Shown here in pieces: positions 49,201-57,883 of a DNA stretch of 64,000 nt. A model generated the notes under the pieces. It saw only the letters and a program-made list of their open reading frames with translations, was not told the DNA's origin and searched no databases. Source of the stretch: Sphingomonas_O antarctica (GTDB taxonomy: Bacteria > Pseudomonadota > Alphaproteobacteria > Sphingomonadales > Sphingomonadaceae); NCBI RefSeq assembly GCF_965137005.1, contig NZ_CBCRXM010000008.1:1-64000 (forward strand). Reading direction: 5' to 3'. The translations under genes were made by a program, and so were the position numbers. Position 1 is the stretch's first letter, and each line of letters begins with the position of its first letter.

Positions 49201-49626
49201 CTGGCCCGGATTGAAGGTGCGTGTCACCCCGCCGCTGGTCAGCGTCAGCGCGCCGTCGATCGGCATGCCGGCAATGCCGTCCTCGTCGATCGTGAAGGTC
49301 GCGCCGCTGCCTATTTGCGCGCTGCCTTGCGGGAAGGTCAGGCTGACCGGTCGCCCCGGCGAAAACACCGTCGCCGAACCCTTGGCGATGATCAGCCCGC
49401 CATCCGCGCCGATCGCGAAATCGGCCGGTCCGACGAACGACACCAATGCGCCATTGTCGAGCTGGATCTGTACCGTGCCGCCGTCGCTGACCACGCGTTC
49501 GCCCGGCGCGATGTCGCCGGTCCGGGCGCCGGTGGTGAACAGGATCCGCGCGGCATCGGCGCTGGACAAGGCAAGCGGAGCAGCCGTGGCGAGCAAGGCG
49601 GCGGCGATCTTGAAGCGGCGGTTCAT
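46252..49626 (-). CDS. FecR-domain secreted giant with three beta-rich repeats
   Basis: A 1,124-residue exported protein. Signal peptide (MNRRFKIAAALLATAAPLAL), then a FecR-like domain at about residues 28-160 (GERVVSDGGTVQIQLDNGA, FPQGSAQIGSGATFTID), a helical segment, a Pro-Thr repeat linker (about 225-305; five unresolved bases at 48772-48820), and three related domains (about 345-565, 590-842, 870-1124). Each has an xIGRWxNG-like motif, a QGxHY turn, a YxLxxATxPT strand and a late C-x-G-F/T-G-Y-I segment. The barrel-like ends recall TbpB-type cargo domains. It lies 13 bp after the Slam-like gene, its likely secretion partner. No lipobox. Probably surface-exposed or released. Confidence 0.75.
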   Translation of the reverse strand: MNRRFKIAAALLATAAPLALSSADAARILFTTGARTGDIAPGERVVSDGGTVQIQLDNGALVSFVGPADFAIGADGGLIIAKGSATVFSPGRPVSLTFPQGSAQIGSGATFTIDEDGIAGMPIDGALTLTSGGVTRTFNPGQAYHASVGGSPGLVFASGAQAVPPVIPLGDPAHPVQLLQITQNPAIPALPNGTPAQVLAYLKTLVGNSQYNQAVLAQLIADAQRLISPIAGSPTPSPSPTPTPAPTPTPAPTPTPAPTPTPAPTPTPXXTXTPTPTPTPTPXPXPTPTPTPTPTPTPTPTPTPTPGPAPLPSPPGNTGSGTLAAPGTTYTGAFAEPYFSPAQQGQVVEASVAYKPTLDAQGGMDALLFGGTSEKRGTMQNLEVYANGGIAIGRWANGQGTGGIYPSDIKATANQGLHYAFGSAIAVLPVSGGIATYSLVSATKPTFQDGSTAPGTLTSAGLSVAFGTTPKIGFQATIMMPETAGNQIYTFTTPGGVAHPEQNTFGSSIDGSGNFSTLFTASGTFKLCGVSGSGTTSCTGSLKGGFSKDLTGAALVYDISNRLDGAVALYLSGANNLATSVPSGTTSGSSAGSGLTTGVNAVTIVGQDSANGIPVLAQFPQIGLTYDSTGALQSIGGTLVSRTTASVADQAAGAGWEIGRWNGGAVDTSTSGTALFFATQGAHYIALAKPVAPTAGGLFSYTLAAATMPTYSNGRVTSSASFTGKLGISVTGSGASYAAATYGLEGQITAIDALGTDVYTFLTAGGISRPTVPLGSLGFTTSGTAITATGHDCQSGSACILSVGIQTGGTEVGLAGVVYRIFDGAGAHSDLNLYPAISGAALFTKTSTSALPTYPAATAGTLRTGQAFASVIRLSGNGANGSKDNLLVSGTSQSYKVTSTATGAITGYDDGQYVQAASGSTTIAEAGVSDVTSVGRIAWSRWTNGSSVNNYSTGNVQGTFTANQGQHIVTGDPATGVPITGSAVYALAGATAPTIADGSQAPGTLTGTMGVGFATRHVGLDLVATVGGTAYAMKTAGGSADTTASTLGYGGPIANPSNPYQFAGSIPVPTGGAACAGSGSGCSASIQGFLSGVGGAQAGITYAISNSAGATNQSISGAAAFVKK
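48713..48912 (-). repeat. Pro-Thr codon repeat with unresolved bases
   Basis: A low-complexity tract of GGCGTC/GGCGTT units encoding a (Pro-Thr)n linker in the FecR protein. Ambiguous N at 48772, 48778, 48811, 48817 and 48820 shows the assembly could not resolve it, so the true copy number may differ. Confidence 0.9.
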
Positions 49627-49639
49627 GGTCATTCCCCGG

Positions 49640-50980
49640 TCAGAATTCGAAGCGCACGGCGACGGAGCCGGTCACACGGTTGTAATCGTACAGATCGATA
49701 TTGCTGGCGTTGCGCGTGTAGGTGGCGAGCGGGCGCACCGTGACGCGCGGCGCGACGAGCACGCGAAAACCCAATGCCGCATCGAATTGCGTGTCGTGGC
49801 GCGTCTGCAGGAACAGCGGGTCGGGCGCGCGATAACCGCGATATTCGATCCCTGCGCTGCCCAGTATCGAGAAGCGTGTGCCAAGTGGTTTTTCGAACCC
49901 CATCCGCCCGCCGACGAAGCCGTTCGACGCATTATTGCCCGCCGCGCGGCGGGTTTCCTCCAGCCCGCTGCTCACCGCGATGAACGTCGTCTTGCCGGTG
50001 TAGCTGGCGGTCGCGGTGTAGCGGTCGGCGTCGCGCAACGGATCGGTGCGGTAATCGAGGCGCGAATATTGCAGCCCGAAGGACAGCGCCTGTCCGCCCG
50101 CCGTGCGGTGGGTGTATTGGCCGATGGCGCTGTACGCCTGACGATAACTGTCGCGGTCGAGCCAGAATTGCTGGGCCTGCCCGCTCAGCGACACGACGTC
50201 GCGATTGGCGCGCGTGAAGCCGACCCCCGCCGTGCCGGTCAGCGTCCCCTGATCGAACGTGCGGCTGCCATAATTGTCGCGGTACGAACCGAGCAGCGAG
50301 GCGAACAGCCGCGTCTGGCGCGACACGCCGCTGGCGACGCTCAACCCGCCTTCGAAATTGCCGAACGCTTCGTCGATTCGCGTCGCGGTGCCCGACAATG
50401 CGGCGGGGCCGAGCGAGGCGAACAACGGCAGCGTGATCGACGTCAGCCCGGTCGCGGTGTTGATGTTGCTGTCATAGCCGCCGCCGGCTTCGGCAAAACC
50501 CGACAGGCTGGTGCCTCCGGCGCGTTGTTCGCGCCGGAGTCCCCCCACCAACTGGTTGAAACGTTGCCGCACCGGATCGGGCAGGCTGGGATCCTCGACC
50601 ACCGTCGAAAACTCACGCTCGGCGGTGTCGACATCGCCGGTCAGCGCATAGACGCGCGCGAGTTCGGCGCGCGCCGGGGCGTTTTTGGGCTGGACCGCGA
50701 GAACGCGCTGAAGCGCGATGATCGCCTCCGCGCGGTGCCCGCTATCCTCGGCGGCGAGGCCCAATGCGTAATCGAAATCGGGATCGCCCGCGCGTGTCGC
50801 GGCGAGCGGCGCGAGCAGGGCATAAGCCTCGCCAGCGCGACCCTGTTGCGCCAGCGCCAGGGCTTGCTGCACCGGGGCATCGGCAGTGGCATAGGCCGGA
50901 CCCGCGATCACCGCGGCGGCCAGCGTCAGCCAGCGCCAATTAACCCGCACCCGCGAAATATCGCTCCGCGATTCTGCCAC
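49640..50980 (-). CDS. Slam/DUF560-type outer-membrane translocon
   Basis: A 446-residue outer-membrane protein. Signal peptide (VNWRWLTLAAAVIAGPAYA region), an N-terminal TPR domain (about 35-150; ALALAQQGRAGEAYALL, AEAIIALQRVLAVQPKNAPA) and a 14-strand-like barrel (about 175-446) with GFAEAGGGYDSNINTAT and the aromatic end VAVRFEF. TPR plus barrel is the layout of surface lipoprotein assembly modifiers (type XI secretion). The start GTG at 50980 has GGGGG 5 nt upstream. It precedes the FecR-domain gene by 13 bp; both likely form one operon under the CC-AAAT-GG box at 51034. Confidence 0.75.
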   Translation of the reverse strand: MAESRSDISRVRVNWRWLTLAAAVIAGPAYATADAPVQQALALAQQGRAGEAYALLAPLAATRAGDPDFDYALGLAAEDSGHRAEAIIALQRVLAVQPKNAPARAELARVYALTGDVDTAEREFSTVVEDPSLPDPVRQRFNQLVGGLRREQRAGGTSLSGFAEAGGGYDSNINTATGLTSITLPLFASLGPAALSGTATRIDEAFGNFEGGLSVASGVSRQTRLFASLLGSYRDNYGSRTFDQGTLTGTAGVGFTRANRDVVSLSGQAQQFWLDRDSYRQAYSAIGQYTHRTAGGQALSFGLQYSRLDYRTDPLRDADRYTATASYTGKTTFIAVSSGLEETRRAAGNNASNGFVGGRMGFEKPLGTRFSILGSAGIEYRGYRAPDPLFLQTRHDTQFDAALGFRVLVAPRVTVRPLATYTRNASNIDLYDYNRVTGSVAVRFEF

Positions 50981-51033
50981 ACAGACCCCCTTTGTTGTTG
51001 CAGCTCTTGAGCCATCCATCACAGTCAAGGGAG

Positions 51034-51045
51034 CCCCATTTGGGG
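51034..51045 (-). promoter_or_regulatory. CC-AAAT-GG box between Slam operon and regulator gene
   Basis: CCCCATTTGGGG; on the minus strand CCCCAAATGGGG, 54 bp before the Slam-like start. The 17-base extended sequence TACCCCAAATGGGGCTC equals that upstream of the PEPxxWA gene at 17660. It also lies 87 bp before the divergent HTH gene. Confidence 0.55.
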
Positions 51046-51131
51046 TATGCGCGAACAGCATCGCGTTGATTTTACGTCCCGAAGCGGGACTGCGGCTTGC
51101 GCGTGACGATGCAGCAGCGCAGCGTCGGGAT

Positions 51132-53024
51132 ATGACCGACGCCACCCGCATCTCGATCGACGCGCTCGTCGCCGATCCGGCGTCGTGGCGGCCGCTCGAC
51201 CAGGATGCGGCGGCCTTCGGCGAGGCGCTGGAACGGTCGGCGCGCGAATCCGGACCGCCGATCACCTTGTCCGCCAACAGCTTTGCGTCGGCGGCAGCGC
51301 GCGCCGACGGAACCATCGTCGCGCGCGGATTGCGCTTTACCGAATGGTGCGACGACCAGGTCCACCGCGTGTTCGACCTGCCATCGCATGCCGACCGGCC
51401 GCGCGTTTCGCTGATCGACGATCGCGAGACCGGTCAGCCGGTGGCGATCGCCGCGGCGGGCCACGCGGTCGCCAGGTCATGGCCGCTGGCGGCGAATGTG
51501 GCGGCGGCGCTGGCCTCGGGCGAGGCGGCCTATGGACTGCTCGCCTTCCGTCCCGATCCCGGTCGCTGGCGGACGATCGGACGGGTGTTCGGGCTGACCG
51601 GCGCGCAGACGCGGCTGGTTCAGGCGCTGACCGAAACGGGCGATTTGCGCAGCGCGGCGCATGGCTGCGGCATTGCGTATGAGACCGCGCGCAAATTACT
51701 GGCCTCGGCAATGGCGCGCACGGGGGCGGCCGGTCAGGCCGAACTGATCCGCCTGACGCTGCGCCTGAGCATCGGCGAAATGCCGCCCGAGCGCCCGCCG
51801 GTCGCGCTGTTGCGCGACCTGTTCGGCGGCACCGAGCGCTAGGCGCGGCTGGCGACGTTGATCGCGCGAGGTGACAGCCGCGACGATGCCGCCGCCACGC
51901 TCGGCATCAGCGCCAATCGCGCCAAGGCCGATCTGAAAACGGTGTTCGCCAATTACGGCGTCGACAGCGCCGCTGCCTTGTCGCGTCGCGTCGCCGAAAT
52001 CGCCGCGCTGCATGGATTGGCACAGGCGTGCGAAGTGACCGTCGGGCTCAACGGCGCATCGTCCGAACTGTTGCGCTTCGTCCCGCGCCGCTGGGCGTCC
52101 GGACGGATCGCGGTGGTCGATCATGGACCGCGCGGCGGACGTCCGGTCGTCATCCTGCACAGTAACGTCACCGGACGGCATCATCCGGCGCAATTCATCA
52201 CAGCGTTGCAGGCTCGCGGGCTGCGACCGATCGCGTTCGACCGCGCCGGATTCGGCCTGACCGACCCCGCGCCGGGCACGCCGACCGAAGCCGGTGTGAA
52301 CGACACGATCGAGGTGATGGCGGCGCTGGACGTGGACCAGCCGCTGGTCGTGGCGCGGTGCTGCACCGCGTCGGTCATCGCGTCGCATTTGTCGGCGCGA
52401 GGCCTGGTGGCGGGGGGGGTGATGCTGTGGCCCGAAGGTCCGCGCAAAGACGAGCATCGCGGGCGCGATCTGGTCGACCGGTCACGCGCGATGTTTACGC
52501 GTTTTCCCGGCCTGGCGCGGCGTTTTTCCGAATATGTCGCGGCTTATGCCAGCGATGCGGTGCTCGAGCGGGTGTGGCGCACCGCATCACGCGGCTATCC
52601 GCTCGACGCCGCATTGTTCGACGATCCGACCGCGAAAAAGGAAATATTGCGCGGCACCAAACAGGCGGTAATCGGCCTGACGGGCATGCTCGACGAAGCC
52701 CTCGAACTGGGACTGGGGCCACAGCCTGCCGCGATCGACGGACATGGCTGGACGTTGATCTATGGCGATATCGAGGAGGATGGCGATCTCAGTTCGGCCA
52801 TCGCGCATTGGCGTCATGCATTGCCCATGGCCGATCTGGTGAAACTGCCATCAGGCGGCAATTTCCTGCACATGACGCATTGTGCGGACGTGGCGGACCG
52901 CGTTGCAGGAGCATGTATCCAAGCGCGCCTCGCCCCGGACACCGCAAAACTGGCTATCGGGGCAGATTGGGCAGCGTATACCGGCCATGCTTACCGCCGT
53001 AGCGTTGGCCAAGGTAGCGGGTAA
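51132..53024 (+). pseudogene. HTH-HTH-alpha/beta hydrolase regulator split by an amber codon
   Basis: One uninterrupted frame of 630 codons except for a single TAG (51840-51842). Before it: an N-terminal domain of about 160 residues and a LuxR-type HTH (FGLTGAQTRLVQALTETG, CGIAYETARKLLASAM). After it the frame continues ARLATLIARGDSRDDAAATL and GISANRAKADLKTVFANYGV (a second HTH), then an alpha/beta hydrolase domain (VVILHSNVTGRHHPAQF, PIAFDRAGFGLTDPAPG, VARCCTASVIAS, GNFLHMTH with His). CAG to TAG would give ERQARLATL, the sequence expected at this junction. Either a nonsense mutation, or two separately translated pieces (51132-51842; re-start TTG 51858-53024). The hydrolase nucleophile position is degenerate (RCCTAS), so it may be a sensor, not an enzyme. 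Confidence 0.85.
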
Positions 53025-53241
53025 TCTGTTCCATGTCAGCGGAGGCCGCCTTGGCGGTTTCGGCACAGCATTTAAGAGGACCGTCCGCGACACCGGCCGC
53101 GCGCTGACTGACCTTGTGACACAGCTCTTCCATATCGGAGCGCGTCAGGACGTTCTTTTCGCGCAGCAAACACAGCAGGCTTTGCAGCATGATCAGGCTT
53201 TCGTCGCCCGAATCGATGGTGCGAACGGTCGTTTCGTCCAT
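52954..53241 (-). CDS. Conserved small helical hypothetical protein
   Basis: A 95-residue protein (MDETTVRTIDSGDESLIMLQ ...) rich in helices, with LLCLLREKNVLTRSDMEELC and a Lys/Arg-rich tail. The third ATG (53241) is best spaced from a GAGGAAG site. It overlaps the 3' end of the regulator gene by 71 bp in convergent orientation. Function unknown. Confidence 0.6.
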   Translation of the reverse strand: MDETTVRTIDSGDESLIMLQSLLCLLREKNVLTRSDMEELCHKVSQRAAGVADGPLKCCAETAKAASADMEQITRYLGQRYGGKHGRYTLPNLPR

Positions 53242-53279
53242 CATCATCTTCCTCTTCTTGGAAGAGAAGCTACGCCGAT

Positions 53280-54722
53280 TTATCGGTTTGGCAAGCCCGT
53301 CTCGCGCAACCCGCCGCCCAGGGTACGGTACAGCGTGACGAGGTTGGTCGAACGCGTCAGGCGCGTCGTGACCAGTTGCTGGCTGACGGCGTAAGCCACC
53401 CGTTGCGCATCGAGCGCGGTGAGGAACGAGTCGACGCCGACACGGTAGCGCGCGTCGGACAATCTTGCCGCCACGCCCGCCGATTCCGCACGCCGGCTTT
53501 GCGCGGTGATTTGACGATCGATCGTGCCGCGCTGCGCCAACGCGTCGGCGACTTCGCGGAACGCCGTCTGGATCGCCTTGTCGTAATTGGCGACGGCAAT
53601 ATCGCGATTGGCCTGTGACAACCGGACATTGGCCGCACCCTTGCCGCCGTCGAAGATTGGCAAATTGATCGACGGCCCCGCCGAATAGGTTCCGCTGCCA
53701 TTGCCGAACAGGCCGGACAGCGCGCTGCTGATCGTACCGAGCGTCGCGGTCAGCGAAATCGTCGGGAAACGTGCGGCGCGCGCTGCACCGATATTGGCGT
53801 TTTCGGCAATCAGTTGATGCTCGGCCTGCAGCACGTCGGGGCGGCGGAGCAGCAATTCGGACGACAGTCCCGCCTGAAGATTGTCGAGTGTCGCGCGGCC
53901 TTCGCCCAGCGCGTCGGGCAATTGCGCGTCGGACACGGGCGCGCCGACGAGGAGTTCGAGCGCGTTGCGGTCCTGCGCAATGCGCGTCTCCAGCACCGCG
54001 ATATCGTTGAGCGCGCCCTGATATTGCGAATCCGCTTGCCGCGCTTCGAGCTCGCTCGCCACCCCGATACGGAACTGCGCCTGGGCCAGCGTCCGCGTCT
54101 GTTCGAACGCCTTGAGCGTCTGGCGGGACAGCGCCAGTTGATCGCGGTCCGCCGCCGCCGTGAGCCAGGCATTGGCGATCTCGGCGATCAGGCTGATGCG
54201 GGTGGCACGCTGTGCTTCCTCGGTCGCGAAATATTGTTCGAGCGCCGCTTTACTCAGGTTGCGGACACGGCCGAACAGGTCGAGCTCGAAGTTCGAGAAG
54301 CCGACATTGGCGGTGTAGACCTCGATATTCTGGCTGCCGCCGCCCGCTGCGCCGGCATTGGCAGCAAATCCGGCGGTATTGGTAAAGGTCGCGTCGCCGG
54401 CGACGCCCGTCGATGGCACCTGATCGGCACGCTGGACGCGATAGCGCGCCCGCGCGGCGAGCACGTTGCCTGCCGCCACACGCAAGTCGCGGTTGTTGTC
54501 CAAGCCCTGTGCGATCACCGCCTGAAGACGCGGATCGACGAAGAAATCCCGCCAGCCGATGCGGCTGATATCGGGCGCGTCGGTTGCGGCGGGCGGATAG
54601 ATGCCCCCCTGCGGCAGCGACGCCGGAACCGCGCCAGCCGGGCGAAGATAATGCGGCGCCATATCGCAGCTGGCGAGCAACGTCGTGGCGACCAACGCCG
54701 CGAAGATCGATGTCCGGGTCAT
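53280..54722 (-). CDS. RND outer-membrane factor, NodT/OprM family
   Basis: A 480-residue outer-membrane channel lipoprotein: lipobox LLASC (near Cys19), two OEP repeats of long helices and barrel strands (RVAAGNVLAARARYRVQ, ANYDKAIQTAFREVADALAQ) and LRRPDVLQAEHQLIAENANI, a family signature. It forms the exit duct of the tripartite pump encoded upstream. The start overlaps the transporter stop by 4 nt. Confidence 0.93.
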   Translation of the reverse strand: MTRTSIFAALVATTLLASCDMAPHYLRPAGAVPASLPQGGIYPPAATDAPDISRIGWRDFFVDPRLQAVIAQGLDNNRDLRVAAGNVLAARARYRVQRADQVPSTGVAGDATFTNTAGFAANAGAAGGGSQNIEVYTANVGFSNFELDLFGRVRNLSKAALEQYFATEEAQRATRISLIAEIANAWLTAAADRDQLALSRQTLKAFEQTRTLAQAQFRIGVASELEARQADSQYQGALNDIAVLETRIAQDRNALELLVGAPVSDAQLPDALGEGRATLDNLQAGLSSELLLRRPDVLQAEHQLIAENANIGAARAARFPTISLTATLGTISSALSGLFGNGSGTYSAGPSINLPIFDGGKGAANVRLSQANRDIAVANYDKAIQTAFREVADALAQRGTIDRQITAQSRRAESAGVAARLSDARYRVGVDSFLTALDAQRVAYAVSQQLVTTRLTRSTNLVTLYRTLGGGLRETGLPNR

Positions 54723-57700
54723 GCACCCTCCACTGCGGGTTCGTCATGAACTTCCGCATTCGCCTTGTGGCGTTTCTTGAACAGACCGAGGACCACGACG
54801 AAGAACAGCGGCACGAAGAAGATCGCAAGCACCGTCGCCGACAACATGCCGCCGACGACGGCGCGGCCAATCGCATTCTGGCCCCCCGCACCCGCGCCAT
54901 TGGCGATGGCCAGCGGGAACACGCCAAAGATGAAAGCGAGGCTGGTCATGAGGATCGGGCGAAGGCGCAGTTTGGCCGCCTCGATCGCAGCATCGAACGG
55001 CGCCAGTCCGTCGCGCAGTTTTTCTTCGGCGAATTCGACGATCAGGATGGCGTTCTTGGCCGACACGCCGATCGTGGTGATCAGTCCGACCTGCAGGTAG
55101 ATGTCGTTGGACAGGCCGGTCAGCGTGGCAGCCAGCACCGCACCCAAAATTCCCAGTGGCACGACAAGCAAAACCGAGATCGGCACCGACCAGCTCTCGT
55201 AAAGCGCCGCAAGGCACATGAACACGATCAGCAGCGATAGCCCGTACAGCGCCGGGGCCTGCCCGCCGGACAGCCGCTCCTCATAACTCAGACCGGTCCA
55301 TTCCAAACCCGTCCCCGGCGGCAGTTTGGCATGGATCGCTTCGATCGCGGCCATTGCCGCACCTGACGATTCCCCGGGGGCAGGAGTGCCCAAAATCTCC
55401 ATCGACGGCTGGCCGTTATAGCGGGTCAGCTGCACGGGTCCCTGCGCCCACCGGGTGGTGGCGAATGCACTGAAGGGGGCCATCGTTCCGGTTTCGCCGC
55501 GGACATAGAAGTCGCCGAGGTTTTCCGGAGTCATGCGATACGCCTGATCCGCCTGGATGAAGACGCGCTTCACGCGTCCGCGGTCCACGAAGTCGTTGAT
55601 GTACGAACCGCCCCAGGCGCTCGAGATGGTCTGATTGATGCTCCCGAGGTCCAGCCCCAGCGCCCGCGCCTTGTCGTGATCGACATCGATCTTGAGCTGC
55701 GGTGCGTCGTCCAGCGCGTTCGGGCGGACGCCGACCAGCGATTTATTCTGTGCGGCCATGCCCAGCATCATGTTGCGCGCCTCGACCAGCTTGGCGTGAC
55801 CGATCCCGGCCTCGTCGACGATCTGGACATCGAAGCCCGTCGCATTGCCGAGTTCCGGCACCGCCGGCGGCACGATTGCGAAAATCAGCGCGTCCTTGAA
55901 TTGCGACAATGAGCCCATCGCGCGTCCGGCGATCGCCGACGCCTTGTTCGCGGAACCGGCCCGATCTTCCCAGCCTTTCAGCGGAATGAAGGCGATGCCA
56001 CTATTCTGCCCGGCCCCGGCAAAACTAAAGCCGTTGATCGTGTAGACGCCCTGGATGTTCTTCCCCTCGTTCTTGAGGAAATTGTCGCGGATCGTGTCCA
56101 GACCCTGTTGGGTGCGCGCCGTGGTCGAGCCCGCCGGTCCTTGCACCAGCGCGATCATGATGCCCTGATCCTCCTCAGGCAGGAAGCCGGTGGGCAGGCG
56201 TGCGAACAGCACGCCCATGCCGATGAAGATCAACGCGTAGACCAGCACGGAGCGTTTCCACCCGCCGATCATGCCGCGCACGCTCTTTTCATAACGGGCT
56301 TGGCCGCGGTCGAACTTGTCGTTGAACCAGCGGAAGAACCGCGCAAGCGGGCCATTGCCTTCGTTCTTGTGCGGATCGTGGGGCTTCAGAATGGCCGCGC
56401 ACAATGCCGGGGTGAGGATCAGCGCCACGCTGATCGACAGGACCATCGCCGACACGATGGTGACTGAAAACTGGCGATAGATGACGCCGGTCGATCCACC
56501 GAAAAACGCCATCGGCAGGAACACCGCTGACAATACCAGGGCAATGCCGACCAACGCGCTGGTAATCTCGTCCATCGATTTGCGCGCCGCGTCCTTGGGC
56601 TTCAACCCCTCGGTCCGGATCAGGCGCTCGACATTTTCGACGACGACGATCGCATCGTCGACCAACAGTCCGATCGCCAGCACCATCCCGAACAGGGTCA
56701 GCGTGTTGATGGAAAAGCCCGCGATCGACAGGATGGCGAACGTGCCAAGCAGCACGATCGGCACCGCGATTGTCGGAATCAAAGTCGCCCGGAAGTTCTG
56801 CAGGAACAGGAACATCACGAGGAACACGAGCACCACTGCTTCGACCAGCGTCTCGACGACCTGCTTGATCGACAGCCGGACGAACGGCGACGTATCGTAA
56901 GGAAAGATGACCTTCACATCGGGCGGAAACTGCTTGGCGATTTCGGTGACGCGCGCCTTGACCGCCGTCACGGTTTCGAGCGCGTTGGAACCCGGTGCCA
57001 GCTTGATGCCGATGCCGGACGCCGGCTTGCCGTTCCATTCGGAGGTAAAGCCGTAATTCTCCGCGCCGATTTCGACGCGCGCGACGTCGCCCAGATGGAC
57101 GATCGACCCGTCCGAATTGCTCTTCAGGCTGATCGCGCGAAACTGCTCCGGCGTGTTCAGGCGGGACGCGACGGATACCGTAGCATTGAGCATCTGTTCC
57201 TTCGGCGCCGGCTGCGCGCCGATCTGCCCTGCCGAAACCTGTGCATTTTGCGCAATCACCGCGGCGCGGACATCCGCGATCGTCAGTGAATAATTGTTGA
57301 GCTTCAGCGGATCGATCCAGATGCGCATGGCATATTGCGACCCGAACATCTGCGTATCGCCGACGCCGTTGACGCGCGCGAGCGGGTCCTGAAGCTTGGA
57401 GACGATATAATCCGACAGATCGTCGGCGTTGTGCGCGCCATTTTCGGAGTAGACGCCAACGAACAGCAGGAAATTCTGCGTTGCCTTCGCGACGAGAATG
57501 CCTTGTTGCTGAACCTCCTGCGGCAGCAACGGCGTCGCCGCCTGCAGCTTGTTCTGCACTTGCACCTGCGCGATGTCGGGATTTGTGCCTTGTTCGAACG
57601 TCACCGTGATCGTCGCCGTCCCGGCCGAGCTGGACGACGACGAGAAATAGCGCAGGTGATCGATGCCCTTGAGCTGCTGTTCGATGATCTGCGTCGTCGT

Positions 57701-57877
57701 GCGCTCGAGCGTCTCGGCGTCCGCGCCCGGATAGGTCGCGGTGATCGAAACGGCGGGCGGCGCGATCGCCGGGAACTGCGCGATGGGCAGCCCGCGGATC
57801 GCGATGATGCCCGCGAGCATGACCATGGCCGCCAGCACCCAGGCAAAGATCGGGCGGTCGATAAAGAAACGTGACAT
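54719..57877 (-). CDS. RND multidrug efflux transporter, HAE1/MexB-type
   Basis: A 1,052-residue inner-membrane drug/proton antiporter. It opens MSRFFIDRPIFAWVLAAMVM; the proton-relay Asp pair is in GLLVDDAIVVVENVER; TRPTxxA-like pore-domain sequences and TGFLPEEDQGIMIALVQGPA fit the AcrB/MexB family, as does the large periplasmic loop size. It couples with the adaptor upstream and the channel downstream (4-nt overlap). Substrates probably hydrophobic drugs, solvents or bile-like compounds. Confidence 0.95.
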   Translation of the reverse strand: MSRFFIDRPIFAWVLAAMVMLAGIIAIRGLPIAQFPAIAPPAVSITATYPGADAETLERTTTQIIEQQLKGIDHLRYFSSSSSSAGTATITVTFEQGTNPDIAQVQVQNKLQAATPLLPQEVQQQGILVAKATQNFLLFVGVYSENGAHNADDLSDYIVSKLQDPLARVNGVGDTQMFGSQYAMRIWIDPLKLNNYSLTIADVRAAVIAQNAQVSAGQIGAQPAPKEQMLNATVSVASRLNTPEQFRAISLKSNSDGSIVHLGDVARVEIGAENYGFTSEWNGKPASGIGIKLAPGSNALETVTAVKARVTEIAKQFPPDVKVIFPYDTSPFVRLSIKQVVETLVEAVVLVFLVMFLFLQNFRATLIPTIAVPIVLLGTFAILSIAGFSINTLTLFGMVLAIGLLVDDAIVVVENVERLIRTEGLKPKDAARKSMDEITSALVGIALVLSAVFLPMAFFGGSTGVIYRQFSVTIVSAMVLSISVALILTPALCAAILKPHDPHKNEGNGPLARFFRWFNDKFDRGQARYEKSVRGMIGGWKRSVLVYALIFIGMGVLFARLPTGFLPEEDQGIMIALVQGPAGSTTARTQQGLDTIRDNFLKNEGKNIQGVYTINGFSFAGAGQNSGIAFIPLKGWEDRAGSANKASAIAGRAMGSLSQFKDALIFAIVPPAVPELGNATGFDVQIVDEAGIGHAKLVEARNMMLGMAAQNKSLVGVRPNALDDAPQLKIDVDHDKARALGLDLGSINQTISSAWGGSYINDFVDRGRVKRVFIQADQAYRMTPENLGDFYVRGETGTMAPFSAFATTRWAQGPVQLTRYNGQPSMEILGTPAPGESSGAAMAAIEAIHAKLPPGTGLEWTGLSYEERLSGGQAPALYGLSLLIVFMCLAALYESWSVPISVLLVVPLGILGAVLAATLTGLSNDIYLQVGLITTIGVSAKNAILIVEFAEEKLRDGLAPFDAAIEAAKLRLRPILMTSLAFIFGVFPLAIANGAGAGGQNAIGRAVVGGMLSATVLAIFFVPLFFVVVLGLFKKRHKANAEVHDEPAVEGA

Positions 57878-57883
57878 GCGGGC

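Noticed and set aside
49096..51010. Long plus-strand ORFs (215 and 599 codons)
   Set aside because: Antisense to the FecR and Slam-like genes, which have clear signal peptides and domains.
54584..55240. Plus-strand ORF opposite the efflux genes
   Set aside because: Antisense shadow with Arg/His/Asp-rich composition typical of high-GC antisense frames.
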